Below are positions 17,230 through 26,486 of a stretch of 64,000 nucleotides of DNA, piece after piece. Source of the DNA: Candidatus Denitrolinea symbiosum (GTDB lineage Bacteria > Chloroflexota > Anaerolineae > Anaerolineales > Villigracilaceae); NCBI GenBank assembly GCA_017312345.1, contig BLAA01000001.1, positions 1,550,001 to 1,614,000 of the forward strand. The letters run 5' to 3'. How positions within the stretch are numbered: the first letter of the stretch is position 1; each line of letters opens with the position of its first letter. The notes below the pieces were generated by a model that saw only the letters and a list, made by a program, of their open reading frames with translations, had not been told where the DNA came from and ran no database searches. Both the position numbers and the translations under genes were made by a program.

Positions 17230-18309
17230 ATGACTCCTTCCCCTCTCAACATCCTCGCATTCGGCGCGGGCGCCATCGGGACGTATATCGGCGGCTCGCT
17301 CGCGCTCGCGGGTCAGCGTGTCGTCTTTGTGGAGCAGCCCTCTGTGGCGGACGATCTGCGTCAGCGCGGGATGCGCCTTGACCTGACTCTCGATGAAAGA
17401 CGAAAGACGAAAGAAGCAAATTTGCTCTCGCCACAATCGTTCGTCGCGGCTGCCTCGCTCGAAGACGCGCTCAAATACTGGCCCTTCGACGTCGCCATCT
17501 TCGCGTTGAAATCCTTCGACACGCCCGCCGCGCTGGAGGGGATGAAGCCCTTCGCCGAAAAACTCCCGCCCATCCTGTGCCTCTCCAACGGCGTGGACAA
17601 CGAGCCCGCCATCGCGGACGCGCTGGGCGCGGACAAGGTCGTCTACGGGACGGTCACCTCCGCCATTGGACGCCGCGCCGCGGGCGACATCGTGCTGGAA
17701 AAACTGCGCGGCATCGGCATCGCCAACGGGAATCCGCTTTCCGCCAAACTCGTCGCCGCGTTCAACGCCGCGTACCTCAACGCCCAACTCTTCCACGACG
17801 CGGCCGCCATGAAATGGTCCAAGATGCTGACCAACCTCGTCGCCAATCCCTCCTCGGCTATTTTGGACGTGACCGCCGCGCAAGTCTTTGCCGATAGGCG
17901 TCTCTACAAACTGGAGATCGAAATGCTGCGTGAGTGTCTCGCGGTGATGAAGGCGCAGGGAATCGAAGTAGTAGACCTGCCGAAGACGCCCGTCCGCGCG
18001 CTGGCGTTCGCGACGCGTCTCCCGCTATGGCTGTCGAAACCGCTCCTCGGACGCGCGGCGGGAAGCGGACGCGGCGGCAAGATGCCCTCGTTCCATATTG
18101 ACCTCCACTCGGGGCGCGGCAAATCCGAAGTGGACTACCTGCATGGCGCGGTCGTCCGCGCGGGCGCGAAGACGGGAGTCCCGACGCCCGTCAACCAATT
18201 GTTCACCGAGACGCTGCTCGCGCTGACGAACGGGGAAATCCCGTTGGACGAGTTCGCGGGCAAGCCAGGGAAATTGCTGGCGAAAGCGAAGAAACATGAC
18301 CAGCAATAA
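17230..18309 (+). CDS. panE: 2-dehydropantoate 2-reductase-like protein
   Basis: This 359-residue protein resembles ketopantoate reductase (ApbA/PanE), which makes pantoate for coenzyme A with NADPH. The Rossmann motif AFGAGAIGTYIGGSLA starts near residue 10. CLSNGVDNE and KWSKMLTNLVANPSSAI contain the expected Asn and Lys positions. The start MTPSPLNILAF is chosen because the longer frame is made of repeat words. The end overlaps the next gene by 14 bases. Members of this family often have other substrates, so panE is a probable rather than a certain name. Confidence 0.8.
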   Translation: MTPSPLNILAFGAGAIGTYIGGSLALAGQRVVFVEQPSVADDLRQRGMRLDLTLDERRKTKEANLLSPQSFVAAASLEDALKYWPFDVAIFALKSFDTPAALEGMKPFAEKLPPILCLSNGVDNEPAIADALGADKVVYGTVTSAIGRRAAGDIVLEKLRGIGIANGNPLSAKLVAAFNAAYLNAQLFHDAAAMKWSKMLTNLVANPSSAILDVTAAQVFADRRLYKLEIEMLRECLAVMKAQGIEVVDLPKTPVRALAFATRLPLWLSKPLLGRAAGSGRGGKMPSFHIDLHSGRGKSEVDYLHGAVVRAGAKTGVPTPVNQLFTETLLALTNGEIPLDEFAGKPGKLLAKAKKHDQQ

Positions 18310-20416
18310 CCAGAAGCTCAGAATCTTTTTATGTCACTCCCCAGCGGACGCGAAAAAAGTTCGGGAATTTCGCGCGCGGCTGGCCTCGAGCGGCTTTGAC
18401 GTCCGTTTCGACGAAGCGAAGCGGGCGGCGGGACAGGATCGGGACTCGGAAATCCGTCATGCCGTGCGGCAAGCCGACGCAGTGATCGTGTTTCTCTCGA
18501 AGAACTCCATCACCAGGGAGGGCGCCGCGCGCAAAGAGATCCGCTTCGCGCTGGACGTGGCGGACGAGAAACCCGAAGGCGCCATTTCCGTCATCCCCGC
18601 CCGGCTGGAGGAATGTTCGACGCCCGAACGCCTGCTCCGATACCAGCGGGTGGACTTGTTCAACCCCGCGAGTTACGAGAAGATGATCTATACGCTCAAA
18701 CTCCGCGCCCGGCTTCTCGGCAAGGAGATCTCGGTCACGCCCTCGCCCGACGTTGTTGTGTATCTTTCCGACGGGCGGCGGTTGACCGCGCCGCGCGGCA
18801 CGAGCGTCGAGGAATTTCTGAAGCCGATCGCGGACACCTTCTCCGCTCCCGTGATCGCGGCCATTGTGAACAGCGAGCTGCACGAACTGACCTATCGGGT
18901 CAACTTCGAGTCGTTGATCCAACCCGTCGCGATGGACACCGCCGACGGCGCGCTCATCTATCGCCGCTCGCTCATCTTCCTGCTGGAGATGGCCTTCGCC
19001 GACTTGTATCCCAAAGGCAAGTTGACGATTGACCATTCCGTCTCTTCGGGCGGCTACTTTTGCCAGGTGTCGGGACGCGGCCCGCTGTCGCAGTCGGAGC
19101 TCGACGCGCTCGCCGCCCACATGCGCGAACTCGTCGAAGCCGACCTGCCGTTCGAGCGCTCCGAAATCCCCATTGAGGAAGCCGTCGCCTATTTCAAAAA
19201 ACTGAAACTCAACGACAAAGCGCGCCTGTTGGCCCATCGCCAGAAACCCTACCTCACTCTCTACAGCCTCAGCGGACGGCGCGACTATATGCACGGCTAC
19301 ATGGCGACCTCGACGGGATACCTGAAGTGGTTCGACCTGACTCTCGTCAACGGCGGGGTCACGCCCCCCTTCCCGCGCCGCCACGCGCCCGCCGACCTCC
19401 AGCCGATGGGCGACTATCCCAAACTGCTCGCCGCCTTCCGTCAATATGGCGACTGGCTCGCCCGCCTCGGCATTGACAACGTGGGCGCGCTCGACGACGC
19501 CATCGAAGCCGGCCGCGCCGAGGAGATCGTGCTGGTCTCCGAGGCCATGCACGAGCGTCACCTCGCGCAGATCGCCGCGCAGATCGTCGAACGCGCCGCC
19601 AGCATCGTGTTGATCGCGGGGCCGTCCTCCTCGGGCAAGACCACCTTCTCGCGCCGCCTCAGCATCCAACTGCTCGCCAACGGCCTCTCGCCCTATCCGC
19701 TCGAATTGGACAATTACTTTGTGCCGCGCGAGAAAACCCCGCTGGACAAGGACGGCAACCCCGATTATGAAGCCCTCGAAGCGCTCGATCTGCCGCTCCT
19801 CGCAAAGGACCTTGCCCGCCTCGTCGCGGGGGAGAAGACGCACCTGCCGCGCTACAACTTCAAGACGGGACGGCGCGAAGCCGGGGACGTGATCCAACTC
19901 CACAAGGGACAGGCTCTCATCCTCGAGGGCATCCACGGACTCAACCCCCGCCTCCTCCCCGAATCCCTCGCGGGCCGCGCTTTCAAGGTCTACGTCTCAG
20001 CCCTGACGCAGGTCAACCTCGACCGCCACAATCGCGTCTCCACCACCGACACGCGCCTGATCCGACGCATCGTCCGCGACGCGCGCGAACGCGGCTACTC
20101 CGCCGCGCAGACGATCTCGCGCTGGGAATCCGTCCGCCGCGGCGAGAAGCGTTACATCTTCCCGTACCAGGAAAACTGCGACGTGATGTTCAACTCCGCG
20201 CTGGTGTACGAACTCTCCGCGCTCAAACCGCTGGCCGAGCCGCTGCTGCGACAAGTCCCCTACGGCGTGCCGGAATACATCGAAGCCAAACGCCTGCTGG
20301 CCTTCCTGGAGTGGTTCATCCCCGTGGACGCGAACCTCATCCCTGCCAATTCCATCGTCCGCGAGTTTTTGGGCGGTTCGAGTTTGAAGGAATTCAAGGT
20401 GTGGAAGAGACATTGA
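18296..20416 (+). CDS. TIR domain fused to TGS/ThrRS-like and uridine-kinase domains
   Basis: This 706-residue protein joins parts rarely seen together. Residues about 7-130 are a TIR_2-type domain: LRIFLCHSPADAKKVREF, then RQADAVIVFLSKNSI and RKEIRFALDVA, where the Glu is at the position of the NADase glutamate in this TIR group. Residues about 148-205 are a TGS-like domain (VYLSDGRRLTAPRGTSVEEF). Residues about 205-335 resemble the second additional domain of ThrRS. Residues about 435-640 are a phosphoribulokinase/uridine-kinase domain with GPSSSGKTTFSRRL. The last three parts are known as one nucleoside-kinase architecture; the N-terminal TIR is the addition. Overlap with the PanE-like gene suggests co-translation. 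Confidence 0.88.
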   Translation: MTSNNQKLRIFLCHSPADAKKVREFRARLASSGFDVRFDEAKRAAGQDRDSEIRHAVRQADAVIVFLSKNSITREGAARKEIRFALDVADEKPEGAISVIPARLEECSTPERLLRYQRVDLFNPASYEKMIYTLKLRARLLGKEISVTPSPDVVVYLSDGRRLTAPRGTSVEEFLKPIADTFSAPVIAAIVNSELHELTYRVNFESLIQPVAMDTADGALIYRRSLIFLLEMAFADLYPKGKLTIDHSVSSGGYFCQVSGRGPLSQSELDALAAHMRELVEADLPFERSEIPIEEAVAYFKKLKLNDKARLLAHRQKPYLTLYSLSGRRDYMHGYMATSTGYLKWFDLTLVNGGVTPPFPRRHAPADLQPMGDYPKLLAAFRQYGDWLARLGIDNVGALDDAIEAGRAEEIVLVSEAMHERHLAQIAAQIVERAASIVLIAGPSSSGKTTFSRRLSIQLLANGLSPYPLELDNYFVPREKTPLDKDGNPDYEALEALDLPLLAKDLARLVAGEKTHLPRYNFKTGRREAGDVIQLHKGQALILEGIHGLNPRLLPESLAGRAFKVYVSALTQVNLDRHNRVSTTDTRLIRRIVRDARERGYSAAQTISRWESVRRGEKRYIFPYQENCDVMFNSALVYELSALKPLAEPLLRQVPYGVPEYIEAKRLLAFLEWFIPVDANLIPANSIVREFLGGSSLKEFKVWKRH

Positions 20417-20527
20417 CGATCCCCCGTTTTCGCGCGTACTTCTCCGACCAGCGGATGTTTAAACGGATAAACGGATGAAAAACGTTTTATCCGCTTATCT
20501 GTCGGTCGCTTTTATTTGTCATCGCTT

Positions 20528-20884
20528 CTACTTTGAAAGCGGCAAGTAGAGGATTTGATTTTCTAATTCGGCGCGCTGGCATGTTTCCGCGATGAGCAGG
20601 ATATCTTCGATGGCAATTCCCAAAGGGACTTTACGATTGACCTCGATGATTCCCGGCATGTATTTTCCAGCGCGGATGCGTTCGAGCGCATATTTGGTCA
20701 TGGTTGCCGCGTCGTGGGTGAGAAGGACGCGATCTTCTCCCGCCGCCCATTCGAGAATGACCGGATCTTCGGCGGCCGAAAGTCCCACGTCTTGAACGCG
20801 GACAAGGTTGATGTCTGGCTTGACTCGCATCAAGCCTCGGACGATCGCGCTGTTGAAATTTTCATCCGCCGCCAACAAGAGCAT
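20528..20884 (-). CDS. DUF5615 family PIN-like toxin
   Basis: This 118-residue protein starts MLLLAADENFNSAIVRGLMRV, the typical D-E-N-F opening of DUF5615 proteins. It continues with DPVILEWAAGEDRVLLTHDAAT, carrying the acidic residues of a PIN/Mut7-C-like nuclease core. The longer upstream frame overlaps its partner and is rejected. It follows a DUF433 gene after 4 bases, and the two families are a known toxin-antitoxin pair in cyanobacteria and Chloroflexota. RNA cleavage is inferred from family knowledge. Confidence 0.85.
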   Translation of the reverse strand: MLLLAADENFNSAIVRGLMRVKPDINLVRVQDVGLSAAEDPVILEWAAGEDRVLLTHDAATMTKYALERIRAGKYMPGIIEVNRKVPLGIAIEDILLIAETCQRAELENQILYLPLSK

Positions 20885-20888
20885 GAGG

Positions 20889-21221
20889 TTATTTCCCGCT
20901 TTTTCGCCTTGCCAATAACCGCTCGCGGATCCCGGTCGCGTCGAAGCGCGTCTCGTTCTGTGTACGTACTTCCGTGGCAAATTTCTCGCGGCGTTTGAGA
21001 TACGCTTCCACTTCCTTTTTCTGACGCAGGTAATGCCCAATGACCGAATAAATGTCCGCAAGCGGAACAGTCGGATACTGGTATGCAATCTCCTCCGCCG
21101 CCGCGCCATCCTTGAACGCGCCCACGATTGTATCCAATGTGACTCGCGTTTTCCCGACGCGGATCACTCCGTCTCTGTCGGTTCTCAGTGGGATTATTTC
21201 GGTCAATTCTACAGTTGCCAT
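20889..21221 (-). CDS. DUF433 family antitoxin
   Basis: This 110-residue protein has the DUF433 core PLRTDRDGVIRVGKTRVTLDTIVGAF followed by GAAAEEIAYQYPTVPLADIYSVIGHYL, a winged or helix-turn-helix DNA-binding unit of VapB-like antitoxins. The start MATVELTEIIPL is the likely one; the earlier ATG adds seven residues. It precedes the DUF5615 gene by 4 bases, the usual antitoxin-first order. Confidence 0.87.
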   Translation of the reverse strand: MATVELTEIIPLRTDRDGVIRVGKTRVTLDTIVGAFKDGAAAEEIAYQYPTVPLADIYSVIGHYLRQKKEVEAYLKRREKFATEVRTQNETRFDATGIRERLLARRKSGK

Positions 21222-21268
21222 GTCAACCTGACTTTCCGGCAATAATTATAGCGCTCCCCGCAGAACGA

Positions 21269-23158
21269 TTATCTTTTCAACCGCCGCGCGTCGCCATCGC
21301 GGACCGTCACCCCGACCGCGTCCAGATGCTCCAGCAATGCCTGCGCGTATTTCCGCGTCGTGCTGAGCAGGTCGCGGACCTCGGCCAGCGTCGTCTGGCC
21401 GTTTTGCGCGATGAACGACTTGACCTTTTCCGTCATCGCCGCGTAATCCTTCGAGCGGAAGACCACCTCCTGCGAGACGGCGGTCAACTCGCCCATTTCG
21501 ATCAACGCGTTGTAGACTTCCTCTCCCACCTCGGCCTGACTCTCTTTGACGCTGGGCGGCGCGGACGGGTCCGCCTCGAACCTCCGCATCAACGCCTTCA
21601 CTTTGACTTGCTGCGCGGCGTCCAGGCGGACTGCGTGCGCGGGCAGCGCGACGAACGCCCCATTTTCGTCTACCACTTTACGATTCGCGATCAGCGCGAG
21701 CCCTGCGTTGAAGACGCGCGGGGCGAGTTTGAGTTTCGATTTAAGTTCCTCGCGCGGGATCCCCTTGCGGAGCGGAAAGGCCTTGTGATACTCGCCCACG
21801 ATTTGCAGGGTTTTGTCCTGCAACGCGTCCCAGCGAGACGCGGGCATCAGCAGGCTGTCCGTCCGCCATTCGCCGCCGTCCAGGTTGACCAGCGTCCCGT
21901 TTGCGAGCAATTCGTTCATCGCCGAGACCGCCGCCTCGGATTCCAGCCCCGAGCGCGCCATGACCTCCTTCGCCGAAGCGGGAGAGAGCGCCAGCGCGGC
22001 TTCGAGCAGCACGTCCGCAGGGGAGCCGCGGGCGAGCGACTCCAGCGAACTTAGCGTCGCCTCGTCGAAGCGTTTGTGGCGTCCCTTCGGATGCGGATCC
22101 GCGATCACGCCGCCGCCGATGGTCTCGGTGGGGGAGGGACGGCGCAGGATCAACCGGTCGCCGCGGACGGCTACGAGCGGGTCGCGCAGTTCGAGCTGGG
22201 CCCAGCCCTCGGAGGCGGGCGCGAGTTCGTCCGCGCCCAACACGCGCACGGCGGCGATCGTCTCGGCCGCGCCGAGGAAGACTTTGACTTCCGCGCCGTG
22301 CTTCAGCGGGGCGGAGGCGTCTTTGAGCAGACGCAGGCGCGCGTCCACGCGGCGGGTGGGCTGGTATTGATTCGGGCGGACGACGACCTCCCCGCGTTGG
22401 ATTTTCTCGGCCGCGATCCCCGAAATGTTGACCGCCGTCCGCGAGCCGGGGGCGGCGCGGTCTTCTTTTTTCTTGTGGGTCTGGAGTCCGCGCACGCGGC
22501 CTTTTTGTTCCGACGGCAGGATCTCCACCTCGTCGCCCAGCGCGAGCGCGCCGTCCGTCAACGTGCCGGTGACGACCGCGCCGAATCCCGGCATGGAGAA
22601 AACGCGGTCTATCGGCAGGCGCGGACGGTTCAGGTCGGGGCGGGAGGGTTTTTCCGATAGGAGGGATTGGAGGCTGGCGATGAGCGCGTCGAGTCCCGTT
22701 TTGGTTTTAGCGGAGACGCGCAGGATCGGCGCGTCCGCCAGGACGGTCCCGCGCACGGCGGCGCGGACGTCCGCTTCGAGAAGCTCCAGCCAGTCGGGGT
22801 CGGGAGCGAGGTCGGTCTTGGTCAGGGCGATGAGTCCGGCGGGGATCTGGAGCAGGTCGAGGATGGCGAGATGCTCGCGGGTCTGCGGCATCACGCCCTC
22901 GTCCGCCGCGATGACCAGGAGCGCGGCGTCTATCCCCCCGATGCCGGCCAGCATGTTCTCGATGAAGTCGCGGTGACCCGGCACGTCCACGATGCCGATT
23001 TCCTCGCCGTTGGGCAGGACGAGCCAGCCGAAGCCGAGGTCTATGGTCATCTCGCGCTCGCGCTCCTCTTTAAGGCGGTCGGGGTGAGCGCCTGTGAGCG
23101 CGGCGATGAGCGTGGACTTGCCGTGGTCTACGTGGCCTGCTGTGCCGATGACGCGCAT
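21269..23158 (-). CDS. selB: Selenocysteine-specific elongation factor SelB
   Basis: This 629-residue GTPase brings selenocysteinyl-tRNA to UGA codons marked by a SECIS hairpin. The G domain has GHVDHGKSTL (about residues 8-17), DVPGHRDFIENML, and TKTD for guanine specificity. PGFGAVVTGTL marks domain II. The last about 250 residues form the winged-helix repeats that bind SECIS RNA (for example TTLAEVRDLLSTTRKYAQALLEHLD). This length and C-terminus separate SelB from EF-Tu. It gives direct support to the UGA reading of the peroxiredoxin at 9430. selA, selC and selD are not seen in the window. Confidence 0.95.
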   Translation of the reverse strand: MRVIGTAGHVDHGKSTLIAALTGAHPDRLKEEREREMTIDLGFGWLVLPNGEEIGIVDVPGHRDFIENMLAGIGGIDAALLVIAADEGVMPQTREHLAILDLLQIPAGLIALTKTDLAPDPDWLELLEADVRAAVRGTVLADAPILRVSAKTKTGLDALIASLQSLLSEKPSRPDLNRPRLPIDRVFSMPGFGAVVTGTLTDGALALGDEVEILPSEQKGRVRGLQTHKKKEDRAAPGSRTAVNISGIAAEKIQRGEVVVRPNQYQPTRRVDARLRLLKDASAPLKHGAEVKVFLGAAETIAAVRVLGADELAPASEGWAQLELRDPLVAVRGDRLILRRPSPTETIGGGVIADPHPKGRHKRFDEATLSSLESLARGSPADVLLEAALALSPASAKEVMARSGLESEAAVSAMNELLANGTLVNLDGGEWRTDSLLMPASRWDALQDKTLQIVGEYHKAFPLRKGIPREELKSKLKLAPRVFNAGLALIANRKVVDENGAFVALPAHAVRLDAAQQVKVKALMRRFEADPSAPPSVKESQAEVGEEVYNALIEMGELTAVSQEVVFRSKDYAAMTEKVKSFIAQNGQTTLAEVRDLLSTTRKYAQALLEHLDAVGVTVRDGDARRLKR

Positions 23159-23231
23159 AGCTGTTCGATCTATCCCCGGTCACGCAGCGGGCGCGGAGGC
23201 CTGGTTTGCTTTGCGGACTGCGCGGCCGGTT

Positions 23232-24428
23232 TCATTTCGTTTTCCTGGCGGTTTTCTTTCCGTGTCCCATGATGCGTTCGCTGGAAGTGAGCCATTCGTG
23301 CGCCCAATTCATCAGTTCCTGCATTTGACGCTCGAGGGCCTCGGTGGTCTGGTGGAGTTGGTCCTGCGCGGTCTGGATGGGGTCTTCGAACGCGGCGATG
23401 CGTTCCTCTGCGGCGGCCATGGCCTGACGCAATTCGCGGACGGCCTCGTCCTGCGAGAGCGTGTAACTGGCCCAGCGTTTCTGGTCTTCGGATTTGAAGG
23501 CCGTCCATTCCTGGCGGGCGCGTTCGTCGCCGAGGCGCTGGATTTCGGTGATCTCGTTGATGCGCCGTTCCATTTTCTGGTTGAGTTCGAGGAAGGCGTC
23601 CTGGGCGCGCTTGGCGGCGCGCGAGGCTTCTTCGGCGGCCAGCACCTGCGCGTCGAGCGAGCTGACCTGTTTGACGACGCCCTCCGCCCGGCCGATCCAT
23701 TCCTTCCAGGCGCGTTCGCGTTCCACCTGCGCGAGGGACTGCTGTTCCATGAACACGGCCTGGGCCTGCTTGCGCTCGGATTCGGACGCCAGCAGCTCGT
23801 TCATGCGGTTCTCGACGATGTTCAGGCTGTCCAGGTTCAATTGCATTTTGTCGCGCGTCTCGTTGAGCCTTTTGACCTGCGCGGCCAGGTCGCCCTGCAG
23901 GTCGGCGACGCGCTTGGCGTCGGTGCGGCGCGATTCGTCGAAGGCTTTTTGCGCGCGGATCATCTGCTCGTGCGTGGCGGCGATCTCCTCGGCGCGCGTT
24001 CGGATGTCGGTCAGCGCCTGCGAGATGCGGATGTCCTCCGCGGCGCTGAGTTGGAGTTGTTTGTGGATGTCGGTCAGGTCGAACGAGTTGCGGGCCTCCA
24101 CGATGCCGCGGCTCAACTTCTCGAACTCGGTCTGACTCCGCTTCGAGAGCTCGAGTTCGCGCTTCTGCGCCTTTTTCTCGATCCGCTCGATGGCCGCGGC
24201 CATGTCGGCGCGCTGCTTGGCGAAGATCGCGTCGAACTGGTTCAGGCGCGCCGCGGTCGCGGTCACCTCGGCCAGCTCCTTCTCCAGCGACTTGATTTTT
24301 TTATTCAACGCGGCCGCCTCGCGCTCGAGGGCGGGCAGTTGCTCCTTCACCGCGTCGGCGGTCTCGCTCGTCTTGCGCTGCTGTTTTTCCAGCCAGTCTA
24401 TGCGCTTGATGATCTGCTCGAATTCCAT
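23232..24428 (-). CDS. Long coiled-coil protein
   Basis: This 398-residue protein is almost entirely charged helix with heptad-like spacing, starting MEFEQIIKRIDWLEKQQRKT and ending in a Lys-rich tail (HGKKTARKTK). No signal peptide, membrane segment or enzymatic motif is visible. It is likely cytoplasmic and elongated. It lies between selB and the antiporter-like cluster, all leftward. Function is unknown. Confidence 0.8.
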   Translation of the reverse strand: MEFEQIIKRIDWLEKQQRKTSETADAVKEQLPALEREAAALNKKIKSLEKELAEVTATAARLNQFDAIFAKQRADMAAAIERIEKKAQKRELELSKRSQTEFEKLSRGIVEARNSFDLTDIHKQLQLSAAEDIRISQALTDIRTRAEEIAATHEQMIRAQKAFDESRRTDAKRVADLQGDLAAQVKRLNETRDKMQLNLDSLNIVENRMNELLASESERKQAQAVFMEQQSLAQVERERAWKEWIGRAEGVVKQVSSLDAQVLAAEEASRAAKRAQDAFLELNQKMERRINEITEIQRLGDERARQEWTAFKSEDQKRWASYTLSQDEAVRELRQAMAAAEERIAAFEDPIQTAQDQLHQTTEALERQMQELMNWAHEWLTSSERIMGHGKKTARKTK

Positions 24429-24471
24429 GAGAGACTCCGGGAATTTCCTTTAAGGTTGGTTTGCGGACGAA

Positions 24472-25878
24472 TTATAGCGCCCCCTGTCCGAGGCGTTCGA
24501 ACAGGGCGGGCAGGTCCTTCAACAGGAACTGGGAAACCTGCGGGACGAGTCCCAGCGCGACGAGCGCGGCGACGCCCAACGTGATCAGCGCGGCCTGCGT
24601 GCGCGTCTCGCGGGACCTCCAACCGGCCTCCGCGCCCGGGAGGACGGCCACCCCCAGCGTCCGCGCCGCGCCGGTCATCAGGCCGAGGAGACCGAGCGCC
24701 AGCCAGATTGTCTGCGCGGACGAGAGAGTCGCGAGGTCCTCGAGCAGAATTAGGCGGAGGGGGAATCCCGCCAGCAGGGGCAGCCCCGCGGCGGAAAAGT
24801 TCGCCAGGATCACGCCCGCAGCCGCGAACGGCAACCGCCGCGCGATTCCCTGCGCGTTGGCAAAGGTCGGCGGGTCTGCATGCGATTGGATCACCGCCAG
24901 CGACAGCGCCCACACGACCAGTCCCAGCCCGCGCGGGATGATTTGCATGAACACGAGTTGGACTCCGTCCGTCGTTCCGAGGCTGAGCGCGACGAGCAGG
25001 AAACCCGTCTCGGCGATGGCGGCGTAGCCCATCAACCGCCCGAGGTGACGCTGGAAGGCGGCCGAAAGTCCCGCGCTGACCGCCATCAGCAATCCCGCGA
25101 CGCGCAGGGCGGTCATCAGTTCAGAGGAGAGGCGCAGGAAGGGGTAGCGGTCCAGGAATCCCATGCCGAACAAAACCGTCGCCTGCGGCAGCAGCCAAAG
25201 CAGGAAGCCGACGATGTACGGCGAGGATTCTTCGAGGAGCATGACGATCCAAGTGTAGAGCGGAAAAATGGACAGCAGGAAGGCGAATCCCATGGCGAGC
25301 ATGGCGGTGGATTGCGCCGTCAGGGTCACGTCGCCGGGACTGGCCTCCACGCCCGCCAGCAGCCAGCCCGCCATCAGGATGAAGGGAAGCGCCAGCGTCT
25401 GGAAGATGACGTAACGGAGGATGCCGCGTCCCGGTTTTTGGGAGAGGGGCAGGAGCATCGGCACGGACAGCAGGACGGCGATCTCGATGAACACCGCCGC
25501 GAACAGGAAGGGGCGCACCGCCAGCGCGGCCACCGTCAGCCCGAGGATGATCAAGCCGAGCGGCGCCAGCCGACGCGCCAGACCCAGGGCCTCCGCGCCG
25601 AAGAACCACATGGCCGCCAGTCCGTAGAGGATCGCCAGCAATGAGCCATGCTCGCTTTGCAGAATGAAACTGCGCCCAAGCACGTTGAGCGTCCCCGCCA
25701 GTTTGAACGAGAAGGGACCGAGCAGGAGCGCGGCGTCAATGGGGACGACCAGCGCGAGCAGTCCCAGCGCCAGCGCGCTGGCCGCGCTCATCCGCGCGAG
25801 GAAGCGTTCGTCGCGGAAGAAGAGCAGGAACCCGCCCAGCGCGATCGGCAGGACGATCCATAGAAGCGGGGCGCTCAT
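24472..25878 (-). CDS. Proton-conducting membrane transporter subunit (NuoN/HyfF-like)
   Basis: This 468-residue protein has about fourteen membrane helices and the antiporter-like core of complex I/Mrp/hydrogenase-4 subunits: FPLYTWIVMLLEESSPYIVGFLLWLLPQATV and LGRLMGYAAIAETGFLLVALSLG. The helix-breaking Pro and Lys/Glu positions are only partly conserved by eye. The start overlaps the preceding stop by 4 bases. It is the last of a three-gene membrane module that has no hydrophilic NADH- or hydrogenase-type genes beside it. Confidence 0.8.
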   Translation of the reverse strand: MSAPLLWIVLPIALGGFLLFFRDERFLARMSAASALALGLLALVVPIDAALLLGPFSFKLAGTLNVLGRSFILQSEHGSLLAILYGLAAMWFFGAEALGLARRLAPLGLIILGLTVAALAVRPFLFAAVFIEIAVLLSVPMLLPLSQKPGRGILRYVIFQTLALPFILMAGWLLAGVEASPGDVTLTAQSTAMLAMGFAFLLSIFPLYTWIVMLLEESSPYIVGFLLWLLPQATVLFGMGFLDRYPFLRLSSELMTALRVAGLLMAVSAGLSAAFQRHLGRLMGYAAIAETGFLLVALSLGTTDGVQLVFMQIIPRGLGLVVWALSLAVIQSHADPPTFANAQGIARRLPFAAAGVILANFSAAGLPLLAGFPLRLILLEDLATLSSAQTIWLALGLLGLMTGAARTLGVAVLPGAEAGWRSRETRTQAALITLGVAALVALGLVPQVSQFLLKDLPALFERLGQGAL

Positions 25879-26486
25879 TTGGGGAACTCCTCTTCCGCCT
25901 CTTCGGCCGGCGCGGCCGTCAGCAGGTACGCGCCGGAGAGCGCCAGCCCGAGGTTGACGATGGAAAGCAGCCCCGCGAGCAGGATGGAGGTTTCCACGGT
26001 GGCGTACAGGATCTCGAAACCCGCCATGAAGGTCAGCAGGCCGAATGTGATTTTCAGGATGTCGGCGGTGACGCCCAGTTGGATCAGTCCCATCCCGGCT
26101 AACAGGAGGCCGCCCGCCAGCACGGGACGACCGACGCCGGGGATCATGGTCTCTGCCTGCGGGGTGGCCGCGACGACGAGGACGATGGCTATCGCCGCGA
26201 TAAACAGGCGGAAGAGGCGTCCTTGCGGCCAGGGACTCGCCTCCGACGGCTCCGACTCGGAGAGGCCGGGACGCGTCACGCCGAGGGTGGCGGCGGCCAT
26301 CCAGCCCGTCACCAGTTTGATGGAGGCCAGGCCGAAGGGCCAGTGCAGCGTCATCAGCCAGAACATGCCGAGATATTGCGCGGCCAAAAAGATGAGGCCC
26401 CAGCGCCAGTCGCGGCTGAGAAACAGGCCAACCGAGGCGGCCAGGAGGAGCGCCACCGGCGTCCACGCGAGCAGGACGGTCAGCAT
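25875..26486 (-). CDS. HyfE/NuoK-like small membrane subunit
   Basis: This 203-residue, all-helical membrane protein (about seven segments) starts MLTVLLAWTPVALLLAASVG. The later segment FGLLTFMAGFEILYATVETSILLAGLLSIVNLGLAL resembles the Glu-containing helices of NuoK and hydrogenase-4 component E. Its length matches HyfE better than NuoK. It is translationally coupled on both sides. Confidence 0.6.
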   Translation of the reverse strand: MLTVLLAWTPVALLLAASVGLFLSRDWRWGLIFLAAQYLGMFWLMTLHWPFGLASIKLVTGWMAAATLGVTRPGLSESEPSEASPWPQGRLFRLFIAAIAIVLVVAATPQAETMIPGVGRPVLAGGLLLAGMGLIQLGVTADILKITFGLLTFMAGFEILYATVETSILLAGLLSIVNLGLALSGAYLLTAAPAEEAEEEFPK

